Of a DNA stretch of 64,000 bases, positions 8,681 to 16,980 are shown one piece after another; the stretch's first letter is position 1, and the number at the start of each line of letters is the position of its first letter. Both the position numbers and the translations under genes were made by a program. The notes beneath the pieces are model-generated. The model did not search any database. It had not been told where the DNA came from and worked only from the letters and a program-made list of their open reading frames with translations. Source of the DNA: JBBSOK01 sp965219125 (GTDB taxonomy: Bacteria > Bacteroidota > Bacteroidia > Flavobacteriales > Flavobacteriaceae); the NCBI GenBank assembly GCA_965219125.1, contig CBDCMO010000002.1:930001-994000 (forward strand), given 5' to 3'.

Positions 8681-9204
8681 GGCATTGCAAATGCTTATTT
8701 AGATGGGCTCGGTTTGTAAAATTGTGGTAGAGGGTATCAGGGATTTGCACGGATTGTTGGAAAGTCCCATCCCTAGCCCTTCCCTGAGGGAAGGGGATGG
8801 TTTTTTGAACTGTTTTAGGTTTGGGGTAGTTGTATGGCATTGCAGATGCTTATTTAGATGGGCTCGGTTTGTAAAATTGCGGTAGAGGGTATCAGGGATT
8901 TACACGGATTGTTGGAAAGTCCCATCCCTAGCCCTTCCCTGAGGGAAGGGGATGGTTTTTTGAATTGTTTTAGGTTTGGGGTAGTTGTATGGCATTGCAG
9001 ATGCTTATTTAGATGGGCTCGGTTTGTAAAATTGTGGTAGAGGGTATCAGGGATTTGCACGGATTGTTGGAAAGTCCCATCCTGCCTATTGGCAGGCAGG
9101 CCCGGCCCTTCCCTGAGGGAAGGGGATGGTTTTTTGAACTGTTTTAGGTTTGGGGTAGTTGTATGGGCATTGCAGATGTTTATTTAGATGGGCTCGGTTT
9201 GTAA
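8681..9204 (+). repeat. Tandem 155-bp repeat, three full copies and a partial fourth
   Basis: Copies start at GGCATTGCA(A/G)ATG: 8681-8835, 8836-8990, 8991-9164 and a truncated copy from about 9166 to 9204. The first two are 155 bp and differ at a handful of bases. Copy 3 is longer because it carries the extra palindrome CCTGCCTATTGGCAGGCAGG. Each copy contains a palindrome with CCCTTCCC and GGGAAGGGGATGG arms, of the GC-rich type that is also translated inside purL (6463-6493). The open frames across the repeats are created by the repeat period and have no start context, so I do not call them genes. Confidence 0.85.
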
Positions 9205-9260
9205 GAGCGCGCCAGAGAGAGTCAGAGAGAAGATTTTTCTTCAAAATAAAACGGCTTGTT

Positions 9261-9290
9261 TTTGGCTAGCGTCAAAATATCCTATCTTTA
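9261..9290 (+). promoter_or_regulatory. Promoter of the adenine methyltransferase gene
   Basis: TTTG (9261-9264), 18 bp, then TATCTTTA (9283-9290), one base off the Bacteroidota -33/-7 consensus TTTG-N19-TAnnTTTG. It leaves a leader of about 55 nt before the ATG at 9351. Confidence 0.55.
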
Positions 9291-9350
9291 AAAAGTTAAA
9301 AAAAATACATTGAAAGTATACTTCTGAATTCATAATTCATAATTTAAAAT

Positions 9351-11744
9351 ATGACCCTTTTCCAAAAATTACAGACGGCAACTTCCGAAGAAGATGTGAA
9401 AGATGCTTATATAAAGGCGCTTGGCTTAAAGGAATACCAGAAAAACCTTATTGACATACAAACGAAGGAAATTTGGTTTGAGGCCAAGGATTCCGGGAGA
9501 CATTCTACGTATGCTATGTTTACGCAATTGCTGCACTATGTGCAGGATGCACTGAATAAGGGCGAACACATTCCGCCTTTTCTTGCGGTTATAGATACAC
9601 ACAAAGCTGCCATTATGCGGAGTGCAGATGTTATTCCGTTTCTTGCCAAAAAAACCATTAAGTGGGGCAAGAGTGCAAGCGGTTATACGCAAGATGCGCT
9701 GGATGAAGTTTCTTCTTATATAGGCACCTATTTTGTTAGCTATAAACTTGCCACACACGAGGACGAATTTATCAGCACCCTTAAAAACGCCATTAAAACG
9801 GGCGAAATAGTCCGAACCCAAATTACGCCAGATAACCTAAAACAGGTTTTTGATAAATGGGTGGATATGATTGGTAGGGAAATAGACGGGGTGCCGGAGG
9901 AGGATTACGCCCTACTGTTTTTTGCAGATATTATGCACGACGGCACGGTTTCTACCCACGCCAATCTCCCCGCCGAGCTGTTGCACAAAAATAACGAACC
10001 CGTGTTTATGTTGGGCGGAAAGTTATATGAATTGGGCAACAAGGAAGGCTATCGCCGCTTTTGGACCATTTATAACAAACCGCCAAAGTCTGAATACCGC
10101 AATTATTTATTGGAAAGGCGCGATAGCTTAATACCTGTGGACGAGCGCAGTTTTAAGGGCGCTTATTACACACCTTTGGCGGTGGTGGACAAAGCGTACG
10201 ATAAGCTGGCTGAAACCTTGGGCAAAAACTGGCAGAAAAATTACATAGTGTGGGATATGTGCTGCGGCGTGGGCAACCTGGAAGTTAAGCACAGTAACCA
10301 CCGTAATATTTATATGAGTACGTTGGATAGTGAGGATATTAATGTAATGAAAGCTACCAAAACCTGCGTAGCCGCAGAACGTTTTCAATACGATTATCTA
10401 AATGATGATATTACCGAAGACGGCAAAATAGACTACACCTTAACTAATAAAGTACCCCAAGGTTTACGCGATGCCATTGCGGAAGGTAAAAAGATATTGG
10501 TATTGATTAATCCTCCGTATGCGGAAAGCGGTAGCGGCATAGGGAAAGGCGAATTCAATAAAAAAGAAGTTGAGAAAACGAAGATTAATAATTTAATGAA
10601 AGCCAATAAGACTGGTTATGCGAGTAAAGAATTATTTGTTCAATTTTTAGTGAGAATTGCCTTAGAAATTCCAACTGCAAAAATAGCTATGTTCAGCACT
10701 TTAAAATATGTAAATGCGCCAAACTTTGAAGCTTTTAGAAAAAGTTGGAGTGCAAGATATTTAAGTGGTTTCGTTGTACACAGCAAAGCTTTTGATGGTT
10801 TAAATGGTAATTTTCCAATAGGTTTTTTAGTTTGGCAAACAAACCAACCTCTTATTGATAAATGGAAAATCAACGATATCACTACTGAAGTTTTTGATAA
10901 AAAAGCAATTCCAATAGGTGAAAAGAATTTCTATAATTTACCTAAAAAAAGGTTTTTGAATGCTTGGATGAAAAAGTCAATAACTAATAATGAAATTGCT
11001 TTGCCTTTGTCAAATGCCTTCACCATCTCAAAAAATCCAAGGATAAAAATGTCTTGTGATAACATGAAAGGGTTTTTATTCGCAGGAAATAACGATTTGC
11101 AAAACGCATCAACTGGAACTTTAATAAGTTCTTCAATTTATACAGGTCGTAATGGTGGTGGCGTGTATTTAAATGATAATAATCTTTGGAAAGCGGCAAT
11201 TGTTTTTGCCGTAAGACGATTAATAAAACCCACTTGGCTCAACGACCGCGACCAATTCCTACAACCAACCGAAACATTAACAGACGCATTTAAAAATGAT
11301 TGCTTAATATGGATGCTTTTTAACGGCAGTAACCTAACCGCAAGCGCCAACGACCTAGAATGGAACGATAAAAAATGGAGCATCGTAAACCATTTTATAC
11401 CCTTTACAGAAGAAGAAGTTAATGCACCCGGAAGGTTTGAGAGCGAATTTATGGTGCAATACCTAGCAGACAAAAAGTTATCTACGGAAGCAAAGCATGT
11501 ACTTGCCGAAGGTAAAAAACTGTGGCAAGCTTATTTTGAACATACAGATGTTCGCACCGTTCGCGACGACCTAAAACTAAACCGCCCAGACGTAGGTTGG
11601 TACCAAATACGCAAAGCGATAGAAGCACGAAATAGCAGTGGCGATTTTGCCCCTGTATCTTTTGATTCTTTTAAGGAAGCCTATTCTGAATTGACCGATA
11701 AATTGCAACCCATGGTTTATGAGTTGGGGTTTTTGAGGGGGTAA
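9351..11744 (+). CDS. N6-adenine DNA methyltransferase, possible type IIG restriction-modification enzyme
   Basis: A 797-residue protein. The methyltransferase core is clear: motif X-like GAYYTP (from residue 270), SAM-binding motif I in WDMCCGVGNLE (from 301) and catalytic NPPY (387-390), the signature of N6-adenine or N4-cytosine amino-methylation. The N-terminal 200 residues contain IWFEAK (E44, K46) after an upstream acidic residue, a pattern compatible with a PD-(D/E)xK nuclease. Nuclease plus gamma-class methylase in one chain is the type IIG layout; this is inference because the nuclease motif is short. The part after NPPY should hold the target recognition domain and is distinctly more AT-rich (about 10560-11220). 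A broken DUF2971-like gene follows. No separate restriction gene is visible. Confidence 0.85.
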   Translation: MTLFQKLQTATSEEDVKDAYIKALGLKEYQKNLIDIQTKEIWFEAKDSGRHSTYAMFTQLLHYVQDALNKGEHIPPFLAVIDTHKAAIMRSADVIPFLAKKTIKWGKSASGYTQDALDEVSSYIGTYFVSYKLATHEDEFISTLKNAIKTGEIVRTQITPDNLKQVFDKWVDMIGREIDGVPEEDYALLFFADIMHDGTVSTHANLPAELLHKNNEPVFMLGGKLYELGNKEGYRRFWTIYNKPPKSEYRNYLLERRDSLIPVDERSFKGAYYTPLAVVDKAYDKLAETLGKNWQKNYIVWDMCCGVGNLEVKHSNHRNIYMSTLDSEDINVMKATKTCVAAERFQYDYLNDDITEDGKIDYTLTNKVPQGLRDAIAEGKKILVLINPPYAESGSGIGKGEFNKKEVEKTKINNLMKANKTGYASKELFVQFLVRIALEIPTAKIAMFSTLKYVNAPNFEAFRKSWSARYLSGFVVHSKAFDGLNGNFPIGFLVWQTNQPLIDKWKINDITTEVFDKKAIPIGEKNFYNLPKKRFLNAWMKKSITNNEIALPLSNAFTISKNPRIKMSCDNMKGFLFAGNNDLQNASTGTLISSSIYTGRNGGGVYLNDNNLWKAAIVFAVRRLIKPTWLNDRDQFLQPTETLTDAFKNDCLIWMLFNGSNLTASANDLEWNDKKWSIVNHFIPFTEEEVNAPGRFESEFMVQYLADKKLSTEAKHVLAEGKKLWQAYFEHTDVRTVRDDLKLNRPDVGWYQIRKAIEARNSSGDFAPVSFDSFKEAYSELTDKLQPMVYELGFLRG

Positions 11745-11820
11745 GTTTCAATATTTCCAATTTTATTTTGATAAATTTAAATAGTCACAAATTATGTTTA
11801 GCTGCAAAAAATAATTCAAA

Positions 11821-12495
11821 ATGATACACTACACACCTCACTCTCTTACAAAACCTGTTGCATGGAATGTTAAGAGAGAACCTATCTATAGAATTTTCGA
11901 TGATGTGAAATGGATGAATAATTTTTTTGAAAATGGCGAATTAATGTTGAGTTGTTTTCAAAATTTTAAAAATTATAAAGATGAAATGCAAGGCGATAAA
12001 GATGAAGGTCATGGAGTTATTGGAGGCACGGATAAAAAAGGAAATACGATTGCATATATCTATGATTCCGGTACGAATGCATACGTCATGTCAACAACAA
12101 CAAAAATTACGGATCAAGTTAAAAAAGATTTTAAAGGCAAATGTGCTATCAAAATAAACAATCCAACATTATTTGGTCTAGAAGTATCTAAAAAATTGCC
12201 CTTTGTAGAAGCTGGACTTGAGGGTAAATGTAATTATGTAAAATCTAGAAGCAATTTTCTAGATGGAGAAGTTGAAAATAATAGAATTTTGTAAGGCTTG
12301 GACTTTCAAAATGACCCGAACGCTAAAATCTTATTAAATCAAATAACTTTGGGAATGGAGCTATTTTTTAAGAATATGAATTATGAGCATCAAAAAGAGT
12401 ACAGACTAATTTGGTTTTCAAAAAAGGAAATTAGGGAATCTATTATAATTAGCTGTCCTGAGGCAGTTGAATTTTGTGATGAAATATATTTTTAA
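11821..12495 (+). pseudogene. DUF2971-like gene interrupted by an in-frame TAA
   Basis: Codons 1-157 are followed by TAA (12292-12294), and the same frame then stays open to 12495, giving a 224-residue protein if the stop is ignored. The N-terminal YRIFDDVKWMNNFFENGELM and the later YEHQKEYRLIWFSKKE resemble the DUF2971 family, whose members often open with a 'position of the residence/field' segment and end with a KEYR block. That assignment is from memory and tentative. The frame is unchanged on both sides, so the lesion is a substitution and not an indel. DUF2971 genes are frequent near defence islands, which fits the neighbouring methyltransferase. Confidence 0.6.
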
Positions 12496-12553
12496 ATTCA
12501 AAAAATTGCATCTACTATAAACGTAATTTAGAAACACAAAAAAATAAAAAATA

Positions 12554-12778
12554 TTGAGAATTATAGATAAAAAAGAAATAGAAGAGTTAATTAAAGGCCA
12601 TTTTTCGCAGTTTATAGCTTCAAAGGACATTTTAGATTTACTAATAAAAAGTCAAGGAATAATTAGTGAAAAAAAACAAGTTTTGCCCTTTATTGAAAAA
12701 ATAAATTTATTAAAACTCGTTTTCAAAAATTTTATAGACCGATTAATCCATTATTATGGATTTGCTACAGCACTCTAA
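12554..12778 (+). CDS. Small ORF of unknown function, possibly a gene remnant
   Basis: 74 codons starting with TTG in a very AT-rich stretch. It is rich in Lys, Ile and Leu (KEIEELIKGHFSQFIASKDI) and has no signal peptide or recognised motif. It follows a broken gene and precedes a decayed one, so it may be a fragment of a larger lost gene. Confidence 0.2.
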   Translation: MRIIDKKEIEELIKGHFSQFIASKDILDLLIKSQGIISEKKQVLPFIEKINLLKLVFKNFIDRLIHYYGFATAL

Positions 12779-12837
12779 AAGGCTTTCTTAATATATGCAT
12801 CAATACAGAATGGGGGTTTTCAATATTCAGTTTCTTC

Positions 12838-13188
12838 TTACAGGAAAATGGCAATAAATTCATCGATTTTATTTCTGTCCAAATCGTGGTTACCTGGCAC
12901 AAAAAATATTCTACCAATTAGCAAAGGGAATTTATCTGTCAACCTATCGAAAAATGTTTTCCGAAAAATGTTGAATCGATTATGAAAATCAACAAAATTT
13001 GAACCAGATTTTTAATTAAATCTCCAGAAAAGATAACGGTAAAATTAAATTTATAAGAAACAAAACATCGGCTCATATTGACATAATTTTCTAATATATT
13101 TAACAAGAGAATTTAATATATTTTCTTGTGAAATATTAATAATATCAGTTTGCATGTGAAAATCACTGAGGTGAATAAATTTTATCAT
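12838..13188 (-). pseudogene. Decayed calcineurin-like metallophosphoesterase
   Basis: No long open frame exists here, yet three pieces in shifted frames line up with one protein. An ATG at 13188 gives MIKFIHLSDFHMQTDIINIS, with the DxH metal motif at the very N-terminus. The second piece reads FTVIFSGDLIKNLV (the GD motif, about 13040-13000). The third reads FPLLIGRIFFVPGNHDLDRN (the GNHD motif, about 12930-12875). The order and spacing (D-x-H, GD, GNHD) are those of the metallophosphoesterase fold. At least two frameshifts separate the pieces and the C-terminal half is missing. Clearly non-functional. Confidence 0.8.
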
Positions 13189-13422
13189 ATTTATATCATT
13201 TATCTATCAAATATAAAATTTATACATTGTAACGAATGAAAAAATCGTTAGAACTTTTGAATATTGTAATAATGAAATTTTACACAGCACACTCTTGTGA
13301 AACTTACATTAATACAAATTGGGTTGTTTTCCCTATTCCGATTAATTTATTTGTAATCAAAATGCTTGTAAAATTCACAGTAATATTAAATTTCAAATTT
13401 CAAGCAAAATCAGCAAAAGAAT

Positions 13423-13455
13423 TCAAAAAAAATCCAGCCTTAAAAAGCTGGATTT
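13423..13455 (-). terminator. Terminator of the 187-residue secreted protein gene
   Basis: Arms AATCCAGC (13431-13438) and GCTGGATT (13447-13454) with an A-run at 13426-13432 that reads as a U-run on the minus strand. Confidence 0.8.
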
Positions 13456-13491
13456 GCAATTACAAAAATCAAAAAATTACAAGTTACTGTT

Positions 13492-14055
13492 TTAGGCAGA
13501 CTTCTTTTTAAAGATAAGGTATCTAACTGCCCAATACATGTTGGCATCTGTTGACATTGTTAGATTTTGTATGCGCACGGTTTCATTTTTTGTTGGGGTG
13601 TAATCCTGCAATTGTGCGCGTGTTATGCCGCCGCGAAACTCGCCCGGGGTTTTTAACTCTGGCACCGCTAATTGGCCATCTTCCTTAACGGCGCGCAGGG
13701 CAACTATATCCTTTGGATATTCAAAAATGGTTACTATCCTGTAGGTTGTTCCCGCTTGTAACGCATACGGGCTGTCCAACGTTCGCATAAAGCCGAATAA
13801 TACATTGGCTTTGTCCACCGCTTTAAAGCCTTGCTTTGCCTGCGCTTTAATTTCAGCTTTTACCGCAGCGTCCAAATTAGTTGTTGAAACGGTGTACATA
13901 CTAAAGCCCTTACCTCCATTAGTTACCTTGCTTATGTTCTGTTGAAAAGGTGCATCGCCGATTTTCAGAAATTCGGTACGGATAATTTCCTGTGCAGAAA
14001 ATGCGCCATAGCAAAGCAAGATGCCGATGTTGATTGCTATTCTTGCTTTTTTCAT
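13492..14055 (-). CDS. Secreted protein of unknown function
   Basis: 187 residues with a signal peptide ending around GAFSAQ (residues 17-22). I recognise no domain; the body is soluble, with a slightly basic end (IFKKKSA) and no T9SS tail, so periplasmic or lipid-free extracellular location is likely. It lies 38 bp downstream of the ELWxxDGT protein on the same strand and shares the terminator at 13423-13455, so the two are probably cotranscribed. Confidence 0.7.
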   Translation of the reverse strand: MKKARIAINIGILLCYGAFSAQEIIRTEFLKIGDAPFQQNISKVTNGGKGFSMYTVSTTNLDAAVKAEIKAQAKQGFKAVDKANVLFGFMRTLDSPYALQAGTTYRIVTIFEYPKDIVALRAVKEDGQLAVPELKTPGEFRGGITRAQLQDYTPTKNETVRIQNLTMSTDANMYWAVRYLIFKKKSA

Positions 14056-14093
14056 AATTAAAAGGTGTTGGGTGCTAGCTGTTGGATGCCGGA

Positions 14094-15695
14094 TTATTCT
14101 ACAATTATTTTTTTGGTGCTAGTGGTATTATCTAATGTGGTGATTGTTAAAAAATAGATGCCTTTACCTAGATTACCAACTGTTAGCTGCTTGTTATTTC
14201 CCACAACCGTATTTACAAGTTGTCCCAAAGTGTTGTAGATTTCAGTTTTTGAAATTTGGGCAGAAGTTTCTATATTGATAACGTTTTTTGCAGGATTAGG
14301 GTACAATATAAAGGCGGTTGCTTGATTTGTGGTAACACCTAAATTTGCGCAAGCTTCCATTACGTAAAGTTCACGACCCGTTTCAGTTCTGGCTGCGAAG
14401 AAAATACGATTATCAAAATATTTATAACGCGTTTCATAATCCAAACTTCCATTACTTGGGTTTAAATCTTCAATTAAATGTGTTCCGGCTGCAGTTCCAT
14501 CTGTCACCCACGGTTCAATATTGTTACCGCCGTTATCGGCATCAAAAAAAAGTTGGTCCGTACAAATGGCGTTAGACTTATAAAGAGCGTAGGATGCCGA
14601 GCCAGAACCTGGATTTATATCTAATAAAAAATTGGTGTTCTGCGCAGTGCCATCACTCGTCCAAAGTTCAAAACCGTGTGTTCCATCATCTGCCAAGAAA
14701 ACCAATTTTCCGTTTAATGACACAAATCCTGTTGGGTTTGAATTGGATGCGGGATTTATATTTTTTACTAATGAAGTGCCGCCAGCTGTTCCGTCTGTGG
14801 CCCAAAGTTCTACGCCATTTGTACCATCGTTTGCGCCAAAATACATTTTATCGTTATAAACTCCAGCTGAGAACCCGAAAAAGCCATCGGCGAGCCCAGG
14901 ATTTATATCTTTAAAAAGTGATGTTCCCGCGGTTGTTCCATCTGTTGACCAAATTTCGCGTCCGGCGATACCATCGTCCGCACTAAAATATAATTTATTT
15001 TGAAATTGAATAAACTCCCGTGGATCGCTACCTTGATCGCCTGCTTGAATTTCTTTTAGTTGGGTTGTTCCCGATTGTGTACCATCAGATTTAAATAATT
15101 CTCTTGTTGAAAATCCTGTAAGGTCCAAAACACTTCCTACAAAAATTACCTGTCCGTTTAATATAGTTAAACCTTCAACATCTTTAATATTTGTATTTAA
15201 AACAACGGGTGTGTTGGAACCTGCATCCAAAGAAAATAATTGATTGCGGAACGGTGAATCTGTATTTCCGGAAGCAAAATAAAGTTTGCTGCCCATAACT
15301 AAATAATCGTGGGCGGCGATGCCATTTCCTCCTAAAATTGAAACTCTTACGGTTCCGTTTACGGTTCCGTCCGTTTTCCATAATTCCGCACCATTTGTGC
15401 CATCTACAAAGGAGAAATAAACGTTGTTATCAAAAGCTACAAGATTTAAAACTTGGGTAACGTTTTTTAGAACTATGGTATTTGCTACCGTTCCATCGGT
15501 TACAAATAAATCATAATCAAACTCATTCTGCCGATTGAAGAATAATTTATCATTTAATTGCGCAGAAAAAAACAGGTTATTAATGCCATTAAATTGATTT
15601 GTGCCCAGATACAAATCTGTGAAAATTTCTGGATTGTATTGTGCATTTGCAACGCCTGCAAGACCCAATAAAAAGTAGAATAGTAGTTTTTTCAT
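14094..15695 (-). CDS. ELWxxDGT-repeat protein with T9SS type A sorting tail
   Basis: 533 residues: signal peptide (ending VANAQ), then a repeat region in which each unit of about 50 residues carries ELWxxDGT-type motifs (ELWKTDGT, ELFKSDGT, EIWSTDGT, ELWATDGT, ELWTSDGT, EPWVTDGT). The C-terminal sorting tail opens with ILYPNPAKNVINIE and ends GIYFLTITT..TKKIIVE. The repeats form a beta-propeller-like exported domain in known members; no enzyme activity is established for the family. The start is the ATG directly before the signal peptide. Confidence 0.92.
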   Translation of the reverse strand: MKKLLFYFLLGLAGVANAQYNPEIFTDLYLGTNQFNGINNLFFSAQLNDKLFFNRQNEFDYDLFVTDGTVANTIVLKNVTQVLNLVAFDNNVYFSFVDGTNGAELWKTDGTVNGTVRVSILGGNGIAAHDYLVMGSKLYFASGNTDSPFRNQLFSLDAGSNTPVVLNTNIKDVEGLTILNGQVIFVGSVLDLTGFSTRELFKSDGTQSGTTQLKEIQAGDQGSDPREFIQFQNKLYFSADDGIAGREIWSTDGTTAGTSLFKDINPGLADGFFGFSAGVYNDKMYFGANDGTNGVELWATDGTAGGTSLVKNINPASNSNPTGFVSLNGKLVFLADDGTHGFELWTSDGTAQNTNFLLDINPGSGSASYALYKSNAICTDQLFFDADNGGNNIEPWVTDGTAAGTHLIEDLNPSNGSLDYETRYKYFDNRIFFAARTETGRELYVMEACANLGVTTNQATAFILYPNPAKNVINIETSAQISKTEIYNTLGQLVNTVVGNNKQLTVGNLGKGIYFLTITTLDNTTSTKKIIVE

Positions 15696-15748
15696 AGTAT
15701 AATTTCTTAGATATTATTAATTAGTGATGTATCGAAAATTGTAAAAAT

Positions 15749-16237
15749 CTATTTGGGCAAGCCGTAGAAAAATATGGTGTGATTGGTATCGCTGCTTACG
15801 TATTGCACGACTATATCATTATTAAGATTTTTAATTTCGGTTACGCTTCTGCCGTCGTCCGTATTATAATCTTCTCCAGTGTAATTGCCAGATTTCACCA
15901 TTTCATTTAATTCTGCAATGTATTGGCTTGCCATATTTGTAAATAAGCCCAACATCATAGTATTCATAGAAGAAACCTTATAATCCAACACATAAAGCGG
16001 TAGTTCATTATCCCTGCGTTGAATGTAGGCGTCAGAAATTGGTGAATCTTCTAACGTTGTACTATAAAATTTGTATCCTTTTTCCGTGTTTTCTTCGGTC
16101 AATTCTTTTTGAAGATTGTTGAATTGTGAAGGAGCGTCCGCAATTATTTTTCGGAAATCAGCAATTATGGGAGTTTGCGCCAAAAGCGATAAACTTCCCA
16201 CCATTAAAAATGCGATGAGTAAAATTGTCTTTTTCAT
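15749..16237 (-). CDS. Secreted protein of unknown function (162 aa)
   Basis: I place the start at the ATG of MKKTILLIAFLMVGSLSLLAQ because it begins a canonical signal peptide; the frame is open 25 codons further upstream but that extension has no signal character. The mature part is a small mixed alpha/beta domain (YIQRRDNELPLYVLDYKV, YGLPK end) with no recognised motif. It sits between the T9SS protein and the response regulator, all on the minus strand, but nothing ties it functionally to either. Confidence 0.7.
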   Translation of the reverse strand: MKKTILLIAFLMVGSLSLLAQTPIIADFRKIIADAPSQFNNLQKELTEENTEKGYKFYSTTLEDSPISDAYIQRRDNELPLYVLDYKVSSMNTMMLGLFTNMASQYIAELNEMVKSGNYTGEDYNTDDGRSVTEIKNLNNDIVVQYVSSDTNHTIFFYGLPK

Positions 16238-16335
16238 AATTTGTAGTTTTATAAAGACAAATGTGGAAACAACTGAAGCAAAAAAAAATACGCTAGTTTG
16301 CGTATTTATCAAGTTTTTATTTTGAAGGATTTACG

Positions 16336-16980
16336 TTAAATCAAATTTTGGTTTCTCGCTTTTTGAACGGCTTCCAGCTTGTTATGTACTTGTAATTTGC
16401 GGTAAATATTCTCAACGTGTTTGCGTACGGTACCTTCTGCAACAAAAAGATTTTCGGCAATATCGCCGTATGTTACCCCGCTGCTTAATTGTTCTAAAAC
16501 CGTAATTTCCCGTTTGGAGAGATTGGTTGTTTCACCGATTTCCATTTTAAATTCTGGCTGATTGCGAAACATTCTAAGCGTTTTTAAAGCAATTGAAGGG
16601 CTCATAACTGCCCCACCATTTAGGGTTTGCACAATGGCATCATACAATTCCTGCGGGCCAGCTTCTTTTAGAAGATAGCCGTCTGCTCCCGCTTTTATTG
16701 CGTTGAAAATATTTTGGTCGTTATCAAAAACAGTAAACATGATAACTTTTATTTGCGGATGCTTGTTTTTTAGCCAAAAAGTAGCTTCAATGCCATCCAT
16801 TTTCGGCATTTCAATATCCATTAAAATGAGGTCTAAATTAAATTTTTTATCGAATTTCTCGGTTAATTCCAAACCGTTTTTAGCTTTTAGCCGGATTGTA
16901 ATATCATCAAAAAAACTTAATTTTTCTGATACATTTTTAAGCAGCATTGCATTATCTTCAACCAAGCCAACTTTTATCAT
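16336..16980 (-). CDS. LuxR/NarL-family response regulator
   Basis: 214 residues: receiver domain (1-120) with phospho-acceptor D55 in LILMDIEMPKMDG and the conserved Thr/Lys downstream (VIMFT, GADGYLLKEA). A C-terminal LuxR-type helix-turn-helix follows (LSKREITVLEQLSSGVTYGD, GTVRKHVENIYRKL). It binds DNA after phosphorylation by the partner kinase. Its ATG overlaps the kinase stop by 4 bp (ATGA), so the two are translationally coupled and form one two-component system. The target genes cannot be read from the sequence. Confidence 0.95.
   Translation of the reverse strand: MIKVGLVEDNAMLLKNVSEKLSFFDDITIRLKAKNGLELTEKFDKKFNLDLILMDIEMPKMDGIEATFWLKNKHPQIKVIMFTVFDNDQNIFNAIKAGADGYLLKEAGPQELYDAIVQTLNGGAVMSPSIALKTLRMFRNQPEFKMEIGETTNLSKREITVLEQLSSGVTYGDIAENLFVAEGTVRKHVENIYRKLQVHNKLEAVQKARNQNLI

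Noticed and set aside
8453..9060. Several 60-105 codon open frames on both strands within the repeat field
   Set aside because: They arise from the repeat period and palindromes, recur identically in each copy and lack start context.
7334..9204. CRISPR array
   Set aside because: The 21-bp and 155-bp repeats are contiguous with no unique spacers, and no cas gene is present.
13236..13511. 91-codon open frame on the plus strand
   Set aside because: It runs through the terminator of the minus-strand gene, has no recognisable motif and is made of AT-rich intergenic sequence.
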